Source of the DNA: Gemmatimonadota bacterium | GTDB lineage: Bacteria > Gemmatimonadota > Gemmatimonadetes > Gemmatimonadales > Gemmatimonadaceae | DNA: 64,000 bases | Assembly: GCA_023249375.1 (NCBI GenBank) | Contig: JAHFCT010000012.1 | Location: 17,813 to 81,812 of the forward strand | Reading direction: 5' to 3' | Shown: positions 46,344-55,936 of the stretch, one piece after another | Layout: the number at the start of each line of letters is the position of its first letter | Numbering within the stretch: position 1 is the stretch's first letter | The notes under the pieces: generated by a model | Seen by the model: only the letters and a program-made list of their open reading frames with translations | Databases searched by the model: none | What the model was told of the DNA's origin: nothing | Translations under genes and position numbers: made by a program

Positions 46344-47243
46344 TCACGAGCGCCGGGCCACGACGTACCGGGCGATGGCCTCGAGTGACGGGGTCAGCAC
46401 CCCGGCCTCGGCGAGGGCCGCGCACCCTTCCTGCACCAGCGCCTCAGCGCGAGCGATCGCGCCATCTACGCCGAGCAGCGCGGGATACGTGCTCTTTTGG
46501 TAGGTCAGATCCTTGCCGGCCGTCTTGCCCAGCTCATCGCTGGTCGCCGTCACGTCGAGCACGTCGTCGGCAATCTGGAACGCGAGGCCGATGCACCGGC
46601 CGTAGCGCCCGAGCGCGACGAGGTGCGCCTCCGACGCGCGCGCGGCGCGCGCCCCCAGCTCCACGGACGCCTCGATGAGCGCCCCAGTCTTGCATCGATG
46701 AATGCGCTCGAGCTGTTCGTACGACAGCCGCTGGCCTTCGCCCTCGAGGTCAAGCAGCTGACCGCCGATCATCCCGCCCGCTCCCGACGCGCGCATCAGC
46801 ACGCGCACGATGTCGCCGCTCGTGGCGTCGTCGATGCCAAGCGCACGGGCGGCATCCCACGCCGCGCGCGCCGCCAGCGGTACCATCGCCATGCCGGCGG
46901 CCGTCGCCACGGGTACGCCATACGCCTTGTGCACCGTCGGCCGGCCGCGCCGCAAATCGTCATCGTCCATGCACGGCAGGTCGTCGTGCACCAGCGAGTA
47001 CGCGTGCACCACTTCCACCGCCGCCGCGAGCGGCGCCACGTCGCCGGCACCGCCGCACGCGTCATACGTGAGCATCACGAGCACCGCGCGCAGACGCTTG
47101 CCTTCACCCGTGATCGAATAGCGCATCGCATCGCCCACGGGTCCGCCGATCGCCGGCAGCTCGCGGTCGCAGAGCACATCGAGCGCACGCGCCACACGGG
47201 CGCGGGCGGCGGAGAAGTCTGGCGCGATGCTACTGGCTGGCAT
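46344..47243 (-). CDS. ispA: Polyprenyl synthetase (farnesyl/geranylgeranyl diphosphate synthase)
   Basis: Chain-elongating prenyltransferase, 299 residues. First Asp-rich motif VHDDLPCMDDDDLRRGRPT, second FQIADDVLDVT, with GKRLRAVLVML for pyrophosphate binding. The two-residue insert in the first motif is the bacterial FPP-synthase type, but product length cannot be fixed from sequence. The start overlaps xseB by 14 bases; the arrangement xseA-xseB-ispA-dxs is widely conserved. Confidence 0.94.
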   Translation of the reverse strand: MPASSIAPDFSAARARVARALDVLCDRELPAIGGPVGDAMRYSITGEGKRLRAVLVMLTYDACGGAGDVAPLAAAVEVVHAYSLVHDDLPCMDDDDLRRGRPTVHKAYGVPVATAAGMAMVPLAARAAWDAARALGIDDATSGDIVRVLMRASGAGGMIGGQLLDLEGEGQRLSYEQLERIHRCKTGALIEASVELGARAARASEAHLVALGRYGRCIGLAFQIADDVLDVTATSDELGKTAGKDLTYQKSTYPALLGVDGAIARAEALVQEGCAALAEAGVLTPSLEAIARYVVARRS

Positions 47244-47442
47244 CGCGCTCCTCGAGCGCCCCGTTCGCCTGCTCCACGAGCGTCGTCACGCGCCCTTCGG
47301 CCTTTGCCAAAGCGTCAGAGGCCGCGCGCAAGCGCTTGATGCCCTCTTCGAAGAGCGCCAGCGACTCGTCGAGCGTGAGGTCGGCGCGGTCAAGCGCCGC
47401 CGCGATCTGCTCGATCCGCTCCAGATCCTGTTCAAAGCTCAC
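47230..47442 (-). CDS. xseB: Exodeoxyribonuclease VII small subunit
   Basis: A 70-residue helical protein that binds XseA. The pattern FEQDLERIEQIAAALDRADL then LTLDESLALFEEGIKRL is characteristic of the family, with an acidic tail. Start GTG at 47442 overlaps the xseA stop (GTGA); the ispA start lies inside its last codons. Longer readings through xseA are in another frame and are shadows. Confidence 0.93.
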   Translation of the reverse strand: MSFEQDLERIEQIAAALDRADLTLDESLALFEEGIKRLRAASDALAKAEGRVTTLVEQANGALEERDASQ

Positions 47443-48716
47443 GTCGCCGCTCCTCCCGCCGTGGGCAGTGCGCCGTGGCGCACCGCAATCGTCGAAGCGT
47501 CCACTTGCCCGTCGCGCAGCACGAGCGAGAACGCCTGTCCCGCCGTGAATGCCGCCGCCGAACCCAGTGCGTGCCCGTTGGCGTCGCGCGCCACCGCGTA
47601 GCCGCGCGCCAAAGTGTTGAGCGGACTCAGCGCATCGAGGCGCGCCGCCACGTGCTGCACGCGCGCGCGCCGCCGCTCGACGCTGCGCGTCGCGCGAATC
47701 GACAGGTCGCCCGCGCCCCGCGTCAGGTCGCGGCGCGCCGACACCGAGCGCCGCTGCACACCGGCCACCATGACCTGTCGCAGCGCTGCCAGCGTGTACA
47801 CCAGCTCGTCGAGCACCGGCACCGCCGCCTCGGCCGCGGCCGAGGGCGTCGCCGCGCGCAGATCGGCCACGAGATCGGCGATCGTGAAGTCCACTTCGTG
47901 CCCGACCGCGCTGATCGTCGGAATCGGGCACGCCGCGATCGCGCGCGCGACCGCTTCATCGTTGAACGCCCACAAGTCTTCGCGCGAACCGCCGCCCCGA
48001 CCGATGATCACGACGTCCGCCCTGTTCCATCGGGCGACTAGCTCGAGCGCGGCGACAAGCGACGCCGGCGCCGATTCGCCCTGCACGGCCGCCGGCACGA
48101 TGACCAGATCAACCGACGGATTGCGACGCGCGATCACCGAACGGATGTCGTGCAACGCCGCGCCATCGGGGCTCGTCACCACGGCCACGCGCTGCGGGAA
48201 TCTCGGGATTGACCGCTTGCGCGCGGGGTCGAGCAAGCCGTCCTTCTCCAGCCGCAGGCGCGTCGCCTCGAACGCCTTGCGCCACAGCCCTTCGCCCTCG
48301 GCCTCGAGCGCGCGCACCATGAACTGCATCTGGCCGCGCGCGGGATACAGCGAAAGCTGGCCGAACGCCATCACCTGCATGCCGTCGTCGGGCGCCGCCG
48401 GAATGCGCACCGTGTCGCGCGACCAGACCACGCACGACACCGCCGCCGTCGCGTCCTTGAGCGTGAAGTACCAGTGGCCGTTGCGGTGCGCCGTGAAGTT
48501 GCTCACCTCGCCGCGAATCCACAGCGGCGGAAACGCGCCCTCCAGCACGTCCTTGGCCATCTGCGTGAGCGCCGCCACCGGAAAGGCCGTCTCTGGCGAT
48601 TCTCCGGGCGCGGCATCACGAAGCGCTGCGCGCTCCGATGTACCAGACGCATCGGCGCCGTCAAACAGCGACGGCGCCGTACCTCGCCGCGGCGATCCGC
48701 CGCGGCGACCTGTCAC
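47439..48716 (-). CDS. xseA: Exodeoxyribonuclease VII large subunit
   Basis: Catalytic subunit for single-strand DNA degradation, 425 residues. It has an N-terminal OB fold (about 45-145, with [19 protein letters not shown]), then the nuclease core with [15 protein letters not shown], the conserved [16 protein letters not shown] and [15 protein letters not shown], and a coiled-coil C-terminal part. The first 40 residues are an unconserved Gly/Ser/Ala stretch. The GTG start at 48716 overlaps the folD stop. Confidence 0.95.
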   Translation of the reverse strand: MTGRRGGSPRRGTAPSLFDGADASGTSERAALRDAAPGESPETAFPVAALTQMAKDVLEGAFPPLWIRGEVSNFTAHRNGHWYFTLKDATAAVSCVVWSRDTVRIPAAPDDGMQVMAFGQLSLYPARGQMQFMVRALEAEGEGLWRKAFEATRLRLEKDGLLDPARKRSIPRFPQRVAVVTSPDGAALHDIRSVIARRNPSVDLVIVPAAVQGESAPASLVAALELVARWNRADVVIIGRGGGSREDLWAFNDEAVARAIAACPIPTISAVGHEVDFTIADLVADLRAATPSAAAEAAVPVLDELVYTLAALRQVMVAGVQRRSVSARRDLTRGAGDLSIRATRSVERRRARVQHVAARLDALSPLNTLARGYAVARDANGHALGSAAAFTAGQAFSLVLRDGQVDASTIAVRHGALPTAGGAAT

Positions 48717-49597
48717 GCAAGCCCCTGGGCGGCGGCGCGGACAGTGTTCTTCAGCAGCATCGCAATGGTCATCGGTCCCACGCCGCCCGGCACGGGCGTG
48801 ATCTTCGACGCCACTTCGCTGACCGTGGCAAAGGCCACGTCGCCGACGATGCGGTATCCCTTCTTCTGCGTCGCATCTTCCACGCGGTTGATGCCCACAT
48901 CAATCACCACCGCGCCCGGCTTCACCATGTCCGCCGTGACGAACTCGGGCCTGCCAATCGCCGCAATGAGGATATCCGCGCGCCGAGTGACGGCAGCCAG
49001 ATCCTTCGTCTTCGAGTGGCACACCGTCACCGTTGCGCTCGCGTTGACGAGCAGCGACGTCATGGGCTTGCCGACAATCGTCGAACGTCCCAGCACCACC
49101 ACGTTGGCGCCGGACACCTTCACGCCCGCCTTCTCGAGCAGCACCATCACGCCCGCCGGCGTGCATGGCGCAAACCCGCTCTTCTCGCCAATCCAGATAC
49201 GGCCGACGTTGACGGGGTGAAAGCCGTCCACGTCCTTCTCGGCCGCAATGCGCAAAATCACCGCCTGCGGATTGATGTGCTTGGGCGGTGGCATCTGCAC
49301 GAGAATGCCGTGCACGGTGGGATCGACGTTCAGTTTGTCGATGAGCGCCAGCAGCTCGTCCTGCGTGGTCTCGGCCGGCAGGCGAATGGTCACGCCATTC
49401 ATCCCCGCCTCAATGCAGGCCTTCTCCTTGGAGCGCACGTACACCGCGCTCGCCGGATCGTCGCCGACCAGCACCACCGTGAGCCCCGGCGTCACGCCGC
49501 GCGCAATCAGCGCCGCGGCGTCCTTCGCGACCTCGGCGCGCACCAACTTGGCGACGGCCACGCCGTCGATCAGTTTGTCGGCCACCGCGTCGTCCAT
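48713..49597 (-). CDS. folD: Bifunctional methylenetetrahydrofolate dehydrogenase/cyclohydrolase
   Basis: Interconverts one-carbon tetrahydrofolates. The 294 residues carry the two FolD signatures, [22 protein letters not shown] early motif and [21 protein letters not shown], plus the catalytic YVRSKEKA and [13 protein letters not shown] at the end. Start ATG at 49597, four bases after the rny stop. Longer readings upstream run antiparallel to the rny C-terminus in a different frame. Confidence 0.95.
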   Translation of the reverse strand: MDDAVADKLIDGVAVAKLVRAEVAKDAAALIARGVTPGLTVVLVGDDPASAVYVRSKEKACIEAGMNGVTIRLPAETTQDELLALIDKLNVDPTVHGILVQMPPPKHINPQAVILRIAAEKDVDGFHPVNVGRIWIGEKSGFAPCTPAGVMVLLEKAGVKVSGANVVVLGRSTIVGKPMTSLLVNASATVTVCHSKTKDLAAVTRRADILIAAIGRPEFVTADMVKPGAVVIDVGINRVEDATQKKGYRIVGDVAFATVSEVASKITPVPGGVGPMTIAMLLKNTVRAAAQGLA

Positions 49598-49601
49598 CAG
49601 T

Positions 49602-51188
49602 TCAGCGGGCAATGTCCACCGTCCTCTTTTCACGGATGGCCACGACCTTGATCTGTCCCGGATACTGCAGCTCGGCTTCCACCCGGCGCGCGATCTCGTC
49701 GGTGAGCGACTGCATCCGCAGGTCGTCAACATCCTCGGGATTTACAATGACGCGAATCTCGCGCCCCGCCTGAATGGCGAAGACGCGGTCCACACCGCGA
49801 TAGCTCGAGGCGATCTTCTCCAGCCCCTCGAGCCGCTTCACATACGTCTCAAAGGCCTCGCGGCGCGCGCCGGGGCGCGATCCGCTGATGGCATCGGCCG
49901 CCTGCACCAACACCGACTCCTCGCTCTCGTGCGGCACGTCGTCGTGATGCGCCGCAATGCAGTTCACCACCGAGGGGCTCTCGCCGTACTTGGTGGCCTG
50001 CTCCACGCCAAGCTGCACGTGCGTGCCCTCGTGCTCGTGCGTCAGCACCTTGCCCAAGTCGTGCAGCAGCGCGCCGCGCTTGCACAGCGCAACATCCAGC
50101 CCGAGCTCGGCGGCCATGATGCCCGCGAGATGCGCGACTTCCTTGGAGTGATCGAGGATGTTCTGCCCGTAGCTCGTGCGCCACTTCATGCGCCCCACCA
50201 GCTTGATGATCTCCGGGTGCAATCCGTGGATGCCCACATCGTACGCCGCGCGCTCACCGGTCTCGATGATGCCGGCGTCGATTTCCTTGCGCGCCTTCTC
50301 CACTACTTCTTCGATGCGCCCCGGATGAATGCGGCCATCCTCGATCAATCGGGCGAGCGCCAGTCGCGCCGTCTCGCGCCGTACCGGATCGAAGCACGAG
50401 ATCACCACCGTGTCCGGCGTGTCGTCGATGATCACGTCCACACCCGTGGCCAGTTCGAACGCGCGGATGTTGCGCCCTTCGCGGCCGATGATGCGGCCCT
50501 TGATCTCGTCCTTCGGCAGCGGCACCGCCGTCTGCGTGATCTCGCTTGTGTGCTCGGCGGCAATGCGCTGCACGGCGAGCGCGACGATCTTCTTGGCCTC
50601 GCGGTCGGCGTTGCGCTTGGCCGACTCTCGAATCTCGCGAATCTTGTTCGCGGCGTCGGCGTGCGCCTCCTCTTCCATCCGCCGGATCAGCTCGGCCTTG
50701 GCTTCCTGCGCCGAGAGGCCAGCGACCTGCTCCAGACGGCGGCGCTCGTCGGCCACCATCTTGTCGAGTTCGGCCTGCTTCTCCTCGACGCCCTTTTCCT
50801 TGCGGCCGAGGTCGCTGGCGCGGCGCCCGAGATCACGCTCACGCCCCTCGAGCAGCTCGACCTTCTTGTCGAGCTGGACTTCGCGGTCCATGAGCCGCTT
50901 TTCTTCGATTTCAATTTCCCCGCGGCGGTGGCGTGCCTCTGCCTCCCACTCTTCGCGGGCCTTCATCACGTCTTCCTTGCCGGCCAGCACCGCCTGTTTC
51001 TTGAGCGCGTCAGCGTCGCGCTCGGCTTCGGCGAGGATCCGCTTGGACATCTGTTCCGCGCTCTCGCGCGCTGTGTTTCTCGCGTCGCGCTCTGCCGTCG
51101 CGCCCTGCTTGCGGCCAAACACAAACGTGATCACGCTCACGACCAGCCCAGCCACGCCGGTGATCACGGCGATCATCATTGCGGACAT
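49602..51188 (-). CDS. rny: Ribonuclease Y
   Basis: Membrane-anchored endoribonuclease starting mRNA decay. The 528 residues have an N-terminal membrane helix (about 3-25), a long charged coiled coil (30-210), a KH domain with [17 protein letters not shown] (about 220-290), and the HD domain with [12 protein letters not shown] and AAHHDDVP. The tail [19 protein letters not shown] is typical. GGAG lies eight bases before the ATG. Its leader holds the candidate 6S RNA. Confidence 0.97.
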   Translation of the reverse strand: MSAMMIAVITGVAGLVVSVITFVFGRKQGATAERDARNTARESAEQMSKRILAEAERDADALKKQAVLAGKEDVMKAREEWEAEARHRRGEIEIEEKRLMDREVQLDKKVELLEGRERDLGRRASDLGRKEKGVEEKQAELDKMVADERRRLEQVAGLSAQEAKAELIRRMEEEAHADAANKIREIRESAKRNADREAKKIVALAVQRIAAEHTSEITQTAVPLPKDEIKGRIIGREGRNIRAFELATGVDVIIDDTPDTVVISCFDPVRRETARLALARLIEDGRIHPGRIEEVVEKARKEIDAGIIETGERAAYDVGIHGLHPEIIKLVGRMKWRTSYGQNILDHSKEVAHLAGIMAAELGLDVALCKRGALLHDLGKVLTHEHEGTHVQLGVEQATKYGESPSVVNCIAAHHDDVPHESEESVLVQAADAISGSRPGARREAFETYVKRLEGLEKIASSYRGVDRVFAIQAGREIRVIVNPEDVDDLRMQSLTDEIARRVEAELQYPGQIKVVAIREKRTVDIAR

Positions 51189-51230
51189 TTGTTATGCTCC
51201 AGGGGGCGGTGCGAGGTGCTCACCGCTATA

Positions 51231-51375
51231 TGTGATCGGTCCGGAGCATCGTGCGCGCCAAGTGCATGGCCATGGGCGAATCGCCCGGCCGACCGGGCCC
51301 CGACGAAAGGGGCGCAGTGGGGCGGGCTAACTTCCGAAGGCGCTTGTACCTACGCGCTCGTGCTCCGAGCCGCAC
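51231..51375 (-). ncRNA. ssrS: Candidate 6S RNA
   Basis: About 145 bases that fold into the 6S layout on the minus strand. A closing stem pairs GGCTCGGAGCA near the 5' end with TGCTCCGGACC near the 3' end (10 of 11 pairs, flanked by TGTG/CACA and GCGCG/CGCGC). A large open bubble follows, then a terminal stem of about 20 positions with three C-C mismatches, loop TTTCGTC. It lies between zapA and rny, a place where 6S genes occur in other bacteria (from memory). It is a bit short for 6S; identity is inferred from fold and position. Confidence 0.6.
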
Positions 51376-51378
51376 ACT

Positions 51379-51407
51379 AAGCTACCAAGTCCCCGACGTC
51401 ATAGCAA
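51379..51407 (-). promoter_or_regulatory. Promoter of the candidate 6S RNA
   Basis: TTGCTA (51407-51402), exactly 17 bases, TAGCTT (51384-51379) on the minus strand. The expected start, about 51372-51375, coincides with the 5' edge of the closing stem found independently, which supports both calls. Confidence 0.6.
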
Positions 51408-51450
51408 CGGAAAAGGGGAGCCAGTTGGCCCCCCCACTGCTTCCCGTGCC

Positions 51451-51476
51451 CCCCACCGTGCCTCTTCCCCTGCACC
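51451..51476. repeat. 26-base repeat, copy 1 (after zapA)
   Basis: It matches 63706-63731 at 25 of 26 positions. It ends exactly at the zapA stop codon. The second copy is inside the pta reading frame. Confidence 0.85.
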
Positions 51477-51770
51477 CTAGTTGCTTCGTTTCGCCGGCGG
51501 CAGCCACCGTTTCAATTCGCTGGATAGAATCGAGATGTCCTGCCCAAGCTCTACCTGCCCCGAACGCGCCTCGAATAGCTCGTCCGTGATTTGCAACGCC
51601 GCCAGAATGGCCGCCTTGTGCGATTCCACCACGGCGGCGCTTTCCAGCACTTCGTTGATCTTGGCATCCACGTACGCGGCCACGGCCCTCGTGTGCTCGG
51701 GAGGCGAATCGGATCGGATCGTGTAGTCCTCGCCGCAGATGGTCACCCGCGTGCTGTGCTTGATGCTCAT
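51477..51770 (-). CDS. zapA: Cell division protein ZapA
   Basis: A 97-residue FtsZ-associated protein. The N-terminal beta part VTICGEDYTIRSD and the helix with HTRAVAAYVDAKINEVLE are family-typical, followed by a coiled coil (about 48-90) for tetramer formation. The ATG overlaps the stop of the upstream coiled-coil gene (ATGA). Next downstream is the candidate 6S RNA. Confidence 0.9.
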   Translation of the reverse strand: MSIKHSTRVTICGEDYTIRSDSPPEHTRAVAAYVDAKINEVLESAAVVESHKAAILAALQITDELFEARSGQVELGQDISILSSELKRWLPPAKRSN

Positions 51771-52078
51771 GCCCCGCCCTCCAGTGCGTGCTGCTGCCGC
51801 AGGAATCGCACTTGCTCGAGCATCTTGGTCGCCTGTGCCTCGGCTGTCACCAGCCGTTCGTGTAAACGCGCGTTTTCCGCCTCCAACTGCGCCACGCGTT
51901 CCTCGGCCGCGAGCGACGAACCGCCCGTGGCACCGGGCGCGCCCGTCGCGATCGTCTTTAGGCGCTGCTCCGCCGCGTGTGCGCGTTTGCGAAAACCGCT
52001 CAGTTCCTCGCCCACCTGCTGGATGAGGAACCGCAGCTCTTCAAACGCGGCAACGTCAGGTCGTACGGGGTTTGACAC
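51767..52078 (-). CDS. Small coiled-coil protein between pheT and zapA
   Basis: A 103-residue protein, mostly helix with heptad pattern (about 10-40 and 55-95) split by a Gly/Ala/Ser loop (46-55). No family assigned; context with zapA suggests a ZapB-like or other divisome factor, but that is inference. Start GTG at 52078 lies 23 bases inside the end of pheT; its stop overlaps the zapA start. Confidence 0.75.
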   Translation of the reverse strand: MSNPVRPDVAAFEELRFLIQQVGEELSGFRKRAHAAEQRLKTIATGAPGATGGSSLAAEERVAQLEAENARLHERLVTAEAQATKMLEQVRFLRQQHALEGGA

Positions 52079-54683
52079 CGAGCTGGTTCTCCAGGGACTT
52101 GAGCAGTTGCGACCGGCGTCCTTCGATTTCCTTATCGCGTAGAGTGCGCTCCGGATGACGGAAGGTCAATCGCCACGCGAGCGAGCGCATTCCGTCCGGC
52201 ACTCCCGTGCCGCGGAACTCGTCGAACAGTTCCAGCGTCTCCAGCATGTCACCGCCGCTCGTGCGCAGCACGCGCTCCACCTCGGACGCCGGCAGGTCAT
52301 CGCGCACGAGCAACGCCAAATCAAAATCGGCGGCTGGCGTGGTCGGCAGCGCCGTGTAGCGCACCGGCGCCGTCGGTGCCTTGGCAGCCGGCGTCACGCC
52401 GGCGTGTGCCGATTGTCCCGGCGTCGCCACGTACTGCAGCGGCATCTCACCCAACGTCAGCTCAATGCCAAACGCCGCCGACGCCCAGATGGGCGCGTCG
52501 AGCGAAACGCGACGCACGCTGCCCACCACGCGCCCCGCCGCGCTGATGCTCCACAGCGACGGCTCATCCGCGGACTCGACGGCGATGGCCAGTCCAGGGA
52601 ACGCCGCGCGCGCCGCGCGCTCGGCGAGCCCCTTGGCATCCCACGCGTCGATGGCCGGCGACGCGCCATCGGCGAAGTGCCGTGGATGCCGCGCGCCCAT
52701 GATGAGAATCCCCGCCCGAACTTCTTCGCACAGTCCATTGCCCGCGCGAGGCGACGCAGTGTCGGCTGCTCCGCGAGGCGACGCAGTGTCGGCTGCTCCG
52801 CGAGGCGACGCAGCGTCGACTGCTGCGCCTGTCGACCCGGCACCTGCGTGTGATTCGCGTCCGAGAAACACTGACCCGACTTCAAACAGGCGGATATCTC
52901 CCGTCATGCGCGACAGGTTGTACTCGGCGCGGCTCGCCAGCGACTCGAGCACCGATCGGCGCAGATGCGGCTCGTCTTCCGCCAACGGATTCGTCACGCG
53001 CCAGTGCGACGCATCGTCGCCCTTCACGAATGGCATCGGACGCACTTCGGCCAGCCCTTCGGCTACCAGCGCGTCGCGCACACGGCGCCCCGTCACGTGA
53101 AGCGGATGATCCGGCACCGTCGTCGGACGATACGCTTCGATGGTATCGGGCAACCGATCGTACCCGTGCAGCCGCGCCACTTCTTCGATGAGATCCACAT
53201 CGCGCGACACGTCGCGGCGCCACGAAGGCGCCGTCACGGACAGGCTCGCGCCTGCTGCATCGTCCGCCGCACCACCGAGATGCACCGCGAATCCGACACT
53301 CTGCAAGTACTTCACGATGTCACCGCGGCTCACCGCGGCGCCGAGCACCTGCGAGACGCGCGCTGGACGGAGCGCGATCGGCGCGTGCGGCGCTGGCCCG
53401 GTGCCCACCGACATCACGCTGCCATCCACGCGCCCGCCCGCGACGGTGATGATCAGCGCAATCGCCGTTTGCATCGCGGTGAGCAGGCCGTCGGGATCGA
53501 CGCCGCGCTCGAATCGATAGCTCGCGTCGGTCGAGAGCCCGAGCGTTCGGCGCGTCTGACGCGTGCGGCGCGGATCGAAATACGCGACTTCCAGCAGCAG
53601 ATCGGTGGTCGAATCGGTGACCTCGGAATTCTCGCCACCCATCACGCCGGCCACCGCAACGCTCTTGGCCGCGTCGGCAATCATCGTCATGTCGCTTGTG
53701 AGCACGCGCTCCACGCCATCGAGCGTCTTCATCTTCTCGCCCGCACGCGCCCGCCTGATGACCACGGTCTGGTCGGCCAGTGTGCGCAGGTCGAATGCGT
53801 GCATCGGCTGGCCAAGCCCGTGCAGAATGACATTCGTCGCATCCACCACGTTGTTGATCGACCGCACTCCCGCCGCTTCCACCCGCTCGCGCAGCCACGA
53901 CGGACTCGGCCCCACCGTGATACCGCGCAACACGGCGCCGAGATACTGCGGACAGCCGTCGGCATCGTCCAGCCGCACCGTCGCGCCGCCGCTCTTCGCT
54001 TCGCGCGGGTCCGACACGATCTTCACGTTGCCCGCCGGTCGGCCGGCGGCAGCGCGAGTCGGTGTCGCGTCATCGCCGCCCGCCCCTTCGGCAGCCGACG
54101 GCACCATCGCATCGAGAACGCTGCGTATCGCGACGCCGGTGATCGCGCTCACTTCGCGTGCCACGCCAAGGTGACTCAGCAAGTCCGGGCGGTTGGGCAA
54201 CACGTCGAGCACCAGTCGCACATCGCCAATCGGCAGCACGTCAAGCAGCGGCGTGCCAGGCGCGGCATCGGTCGTCAGCTCGAGAATCCCCTCGTGGTCC
54301 TCTCCCAGCCCAAGTTCACGCGCCGAGCAGAGCATGCCGTTGGAGGTGAAGCCGCGAATCTTCTTCTTTTCGATCTTGAAGCCGGCCGGCATCATCGTCC
54401 CCGTGCGGGCGAACGGATACACCGCGCCCTGCGTCACGTTAGGCGCGCCGCACACCACCTCGAGCAGCGTGCCCGAGCCGTCATCCACCTTGTTGAACGA
54501 AAGTTTGGTGTCGGGGACCTTCTCCGTTTCGACGACGCGCGCCACGACGAACGACGCGAGGTCGGCGCGCAGCCGCTCGAATCCCTCCACCGTCGCCGCG
54601 TGCGCGGTCAGCACGTCGCGCACCTGCTCGGCGCTCAGCGCGTGCGGTACGAAGGCCTTCAACCATTCATGAGAGACGTTCAT
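52056..54683 (-). CDS. pheT: Phenylalanine--tRNA ligase beta subunit
   Basis: Large subunit of the alpha2-beta2 synthetase, 875 residues (about 80 longer than the usual 800). An EMAP-like tRNA-binding domain (about 40-150, CGAPNV) is followed by B3/B4 and B5 domains (VVDATNVILHGLGQPMHAFD) and the catalytic-like core (EEVARLHGYDRLP). The ferredoxin-like anticodon-binding domain is at the end (FDLALLVRDDLPASEVE, TFRHPERTLRDKEI). Extra length comes from low-complexity inserts, one made of three RGAADTASP repeats. ATGA-coupled to pheS. Confidence 0.96.
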   Translation of the reverse strand: MNVSHEWLKAFVPHALSAEQVRDVLTAHAATVEGFERLRADLASFVVARVVETEKVPDTKLSFNKVDDGSGTLLEVVCGAPNVTQGAVYPFARTGTMMPAGFKIEKKKIRGFTSNGMLCSARELGLGEDHEGILELTTDAAPGTPLLDVLPIGDVRLVLDVLPNRPDLLSHLGVAREVSAITGVAIRSVLDAMVPSAAEGAGGDDATPTRAAAGRPAGNVKIVSDPREAKSGGATVRLDDADGCPQYLGAVLRGITVGPSPSWLRERVEAAGVRSINNVVDATNVILHGLGQPMHAFDLRTLADQTVVIRRARAGEKMKTLDGVERVLTSDMTMIADAAKSVAVAGVMGGENSEVTDSTTDLLLEVAYFDPRRTRQTRRTLGLSTDASYRFERGVDPDGLLTAMQTAIALIITVAGGRVDGSVMSVGTGPAPHAPIALRPARVSQVLGAAVSRGDIVKYLQSVGFAVHLGGAADDAAGASLSVTAPSWRRDVSRDVDLIEEVARLHGYDRLPDTIEAYRPTTVPDHPLHVTGRRVRDALVAEGLAEVRPMPFVKGDDASHWRVTNPLAEDEPHLRRSVLESLASRAEYNLSRMTGDIRLFEVGSVFLGRESHAGAGSTGAAVDAASPRGAADTASPRGAADTASPRAGNGLCEEVRAGILIMGARHPRHFADGASPAIDAWDAKGLAERAARAAFPGLAIAVESADEPSLWSISAAGRVVGSVRRVSLDAPIWASAAFGIELTLGEMPLQYVATPGQSAHAGVTPAAKAPTAPVRYTALPTTPAADFDLALLVRDDLPASEVERVLRTSGGDMLETLELFDEFRGTGVPDGMRSLAWRLTFRHPERTLRDKEIEGRRSQLLKSLENQLGVKPRTT
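52747..52827. repeat. Three 27-base tandem units in pheT
   Basis: Units 52747-52773 and 52774-52800 are identical; the third, 52801-52827, differs at a few bases. Each encodes nine residues (RGAADTASP register) in a loop of the catalytic-like core, lengthening the protein in frame. Confidence 0.9.
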
Positions 54684-55705
54684 CGGGCGAACTGCTCCAG
54701 GAAGCGCACATCCGAGTCGTACAGGATGCGAATGTCAGGAATGCCGTGCCGCGCCAGCGCGGTGCGTGCCGGCCCCATGCCGAAGGCCCAGCCAGTGTAC
54801 TTCTCACTGTCGAGGCCCGCGTTCTCGAGCACGGCGGGATGCACCATGCCCGAGCCGAGGATCTCCACCCATCCGCTCTGTTTGCAGACGGGGCAGCCAG
54901 TGCCCTTGCAGACGCCGCACTGCACGTCCATCTCGGCCGACGGCTCGGTGAACGGAAAGAACGACGGGCGGAAGCGCGTCTTGGTGGCGCCGAAGAACCG
55001 GTTGGCGAACCGCGTCAGCGTGGCCTTGAGATCGGCAAAGGTGATGCCTTCGTCCACGACGAGTCCTTCGATCTGCGCGAACATCGGCGCGTGCGACGGA
55101 TCAAAGAAGTCGCGGCGGTAGACGTTGCCTGGCGCGAGAATGCGGATCGGAGGCGGATACTGCTGCAGCGTGCGCACCTGCACCGGCGACGTGTGCGTGC
55201 GCAGCACGAGGTCGTCCACGTAGAGCGTGTCGTGCATGTCCATCGCCGGATGGTCGGCCGGGAAGTTGAGCGCACCAAAGTTGTACCACGCGTGTTCGGC
55301 TTCGGGGCCCAACGCGATGGTGAAGCCCAACTCGCGAAAGATCTCGACCACTTCGTCGATGACGAGCGAAACCGGATGGACCGTGCCCTGCCACGTGTCG
55401 CGGCCGGGCATGGTGCGGTCGATGGCCGGGCCCTGCTGCTGCGCACGCGCCAGTTCGATGTGGCGCGCATCGAGTAGCGCCTCGAGCTCCTGCTTCACCG
55501 CATTGGCGAGCAGGCCGGCATCGCGGCGGTCTTCCTTGGGCAGCGTCCCCAGCGCGGTCATCAGCTCGGACAGCCGGCCGCTGGTGCGCCCCACGAGATG
55601 GTTGCGCGCTTCGGTCCACGCATCGATCGTGGCGGCAGCCGCGATTTGCGCGGGGCCGTCAGCGCGAAGCGCTTCCGCAGCGGACTTGAATTCGTCGAGG
55701 GTCAT
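54680..55705 (-). CDS. pheS: Phenylalanine--tRNA ligase alpha subunit
   Basis: Catalytic subunit, 341 residues, normal length. N-terminal coiled coil (1-90); class II motif 2 around RTHTSPVQVRTLQ; motif 3 GWAFGMGPARTALARHGIPDIR. A CxxC pair (VCKGTGCPVCKQSGW) is present in the usual insertion. The start ATG at 55705 has a poor ribosome site; a TAGATT -10-like hexamer lies about 45 bases upstream at 55754-55749. Confidence 0.96.
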   Translation of the reverse strand: MTLDEFKSAAEALRADGPAQIAAAATIDAWTEARNHLVGRTSGRLSELMTALGTLPKEDRRDAGLLANAVKQELEALLDARHIELARAQQQGPAIDRTMPGRDTWQGTVHPVSLVIDEVVEIFRELGFTIALGPEAEHAWYNFGALNFPADHPAMDMHDTLYVDDLVLRTHTSPVQVRTLQQYPPPIRILAPGNVYRRDFFDPSHAPMFAQIEGLVVDEGITFADLKATLTRFANRFFGATKTRFRPSFFPFTEPSAEMDVQCGVCKGTGCPVCKQSGWVEILGSGMVHPAVLENAGLDSEKYTGWAFGMGPARTALARHGIPDIRILYDSDVRFLEQFAR

Positions 55706-55760
55706 TGCAGCAGACGGGAGTGGAAAGTCGGGAGTGACGCGCTGGGGAAATCTAGCGAAC

Positions 55761-55866
55761 CGATCGCCGGGTGTCCGGCCCGGAGGATACTGGAGCGGCC
55801 ACGGACGGCGCGCGAAGCGCGCTCGAGGGCCGCGAGAATTCCGCCGGGACGGACACCCTGCGATCG
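55761..55866. repeat. 106-base fold-back element between rplT and pheS
   Basis: Arms 55761-55783 and 55844-55866 are inverted repeats with 21 of 23 matches. Inside is a second perfect hairpin, GCGCGC-GAA-GCGCGC. It looks like a mobile fold-back or BIME-type element and lies just upstream of the pheS promoter hexamer. Confidence 0.75.
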
Positions 55867-55884
55867 GGCGCACGCTGCAAAGCG

Positions 55885-55918
55885 AAACGGCAGGAGACCC
55901 AAAGGCCCCCTGCCGTTT
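55885..55918 (-). terminator. Hairpin after rplT
   Basis: Ten-base arms AAACGGCAGG (55885-55894) and CCTGCCGTTT (55909-55918), 18 bases past the rplT stop on the minus strand, with a short T-run in the arm. It probably ends the infC-rpmI-rplT transcript. Confidence 0.75.
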
Positions 55919-55936
55919 GAACTGCTGACGCGCGTG

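Noticed and set aside
51201..51228. Terminator of the candidate 6S RNA
   Set aside because: A six-base stem is present but no U-tract follows, and it may simply belong to the rny leader.
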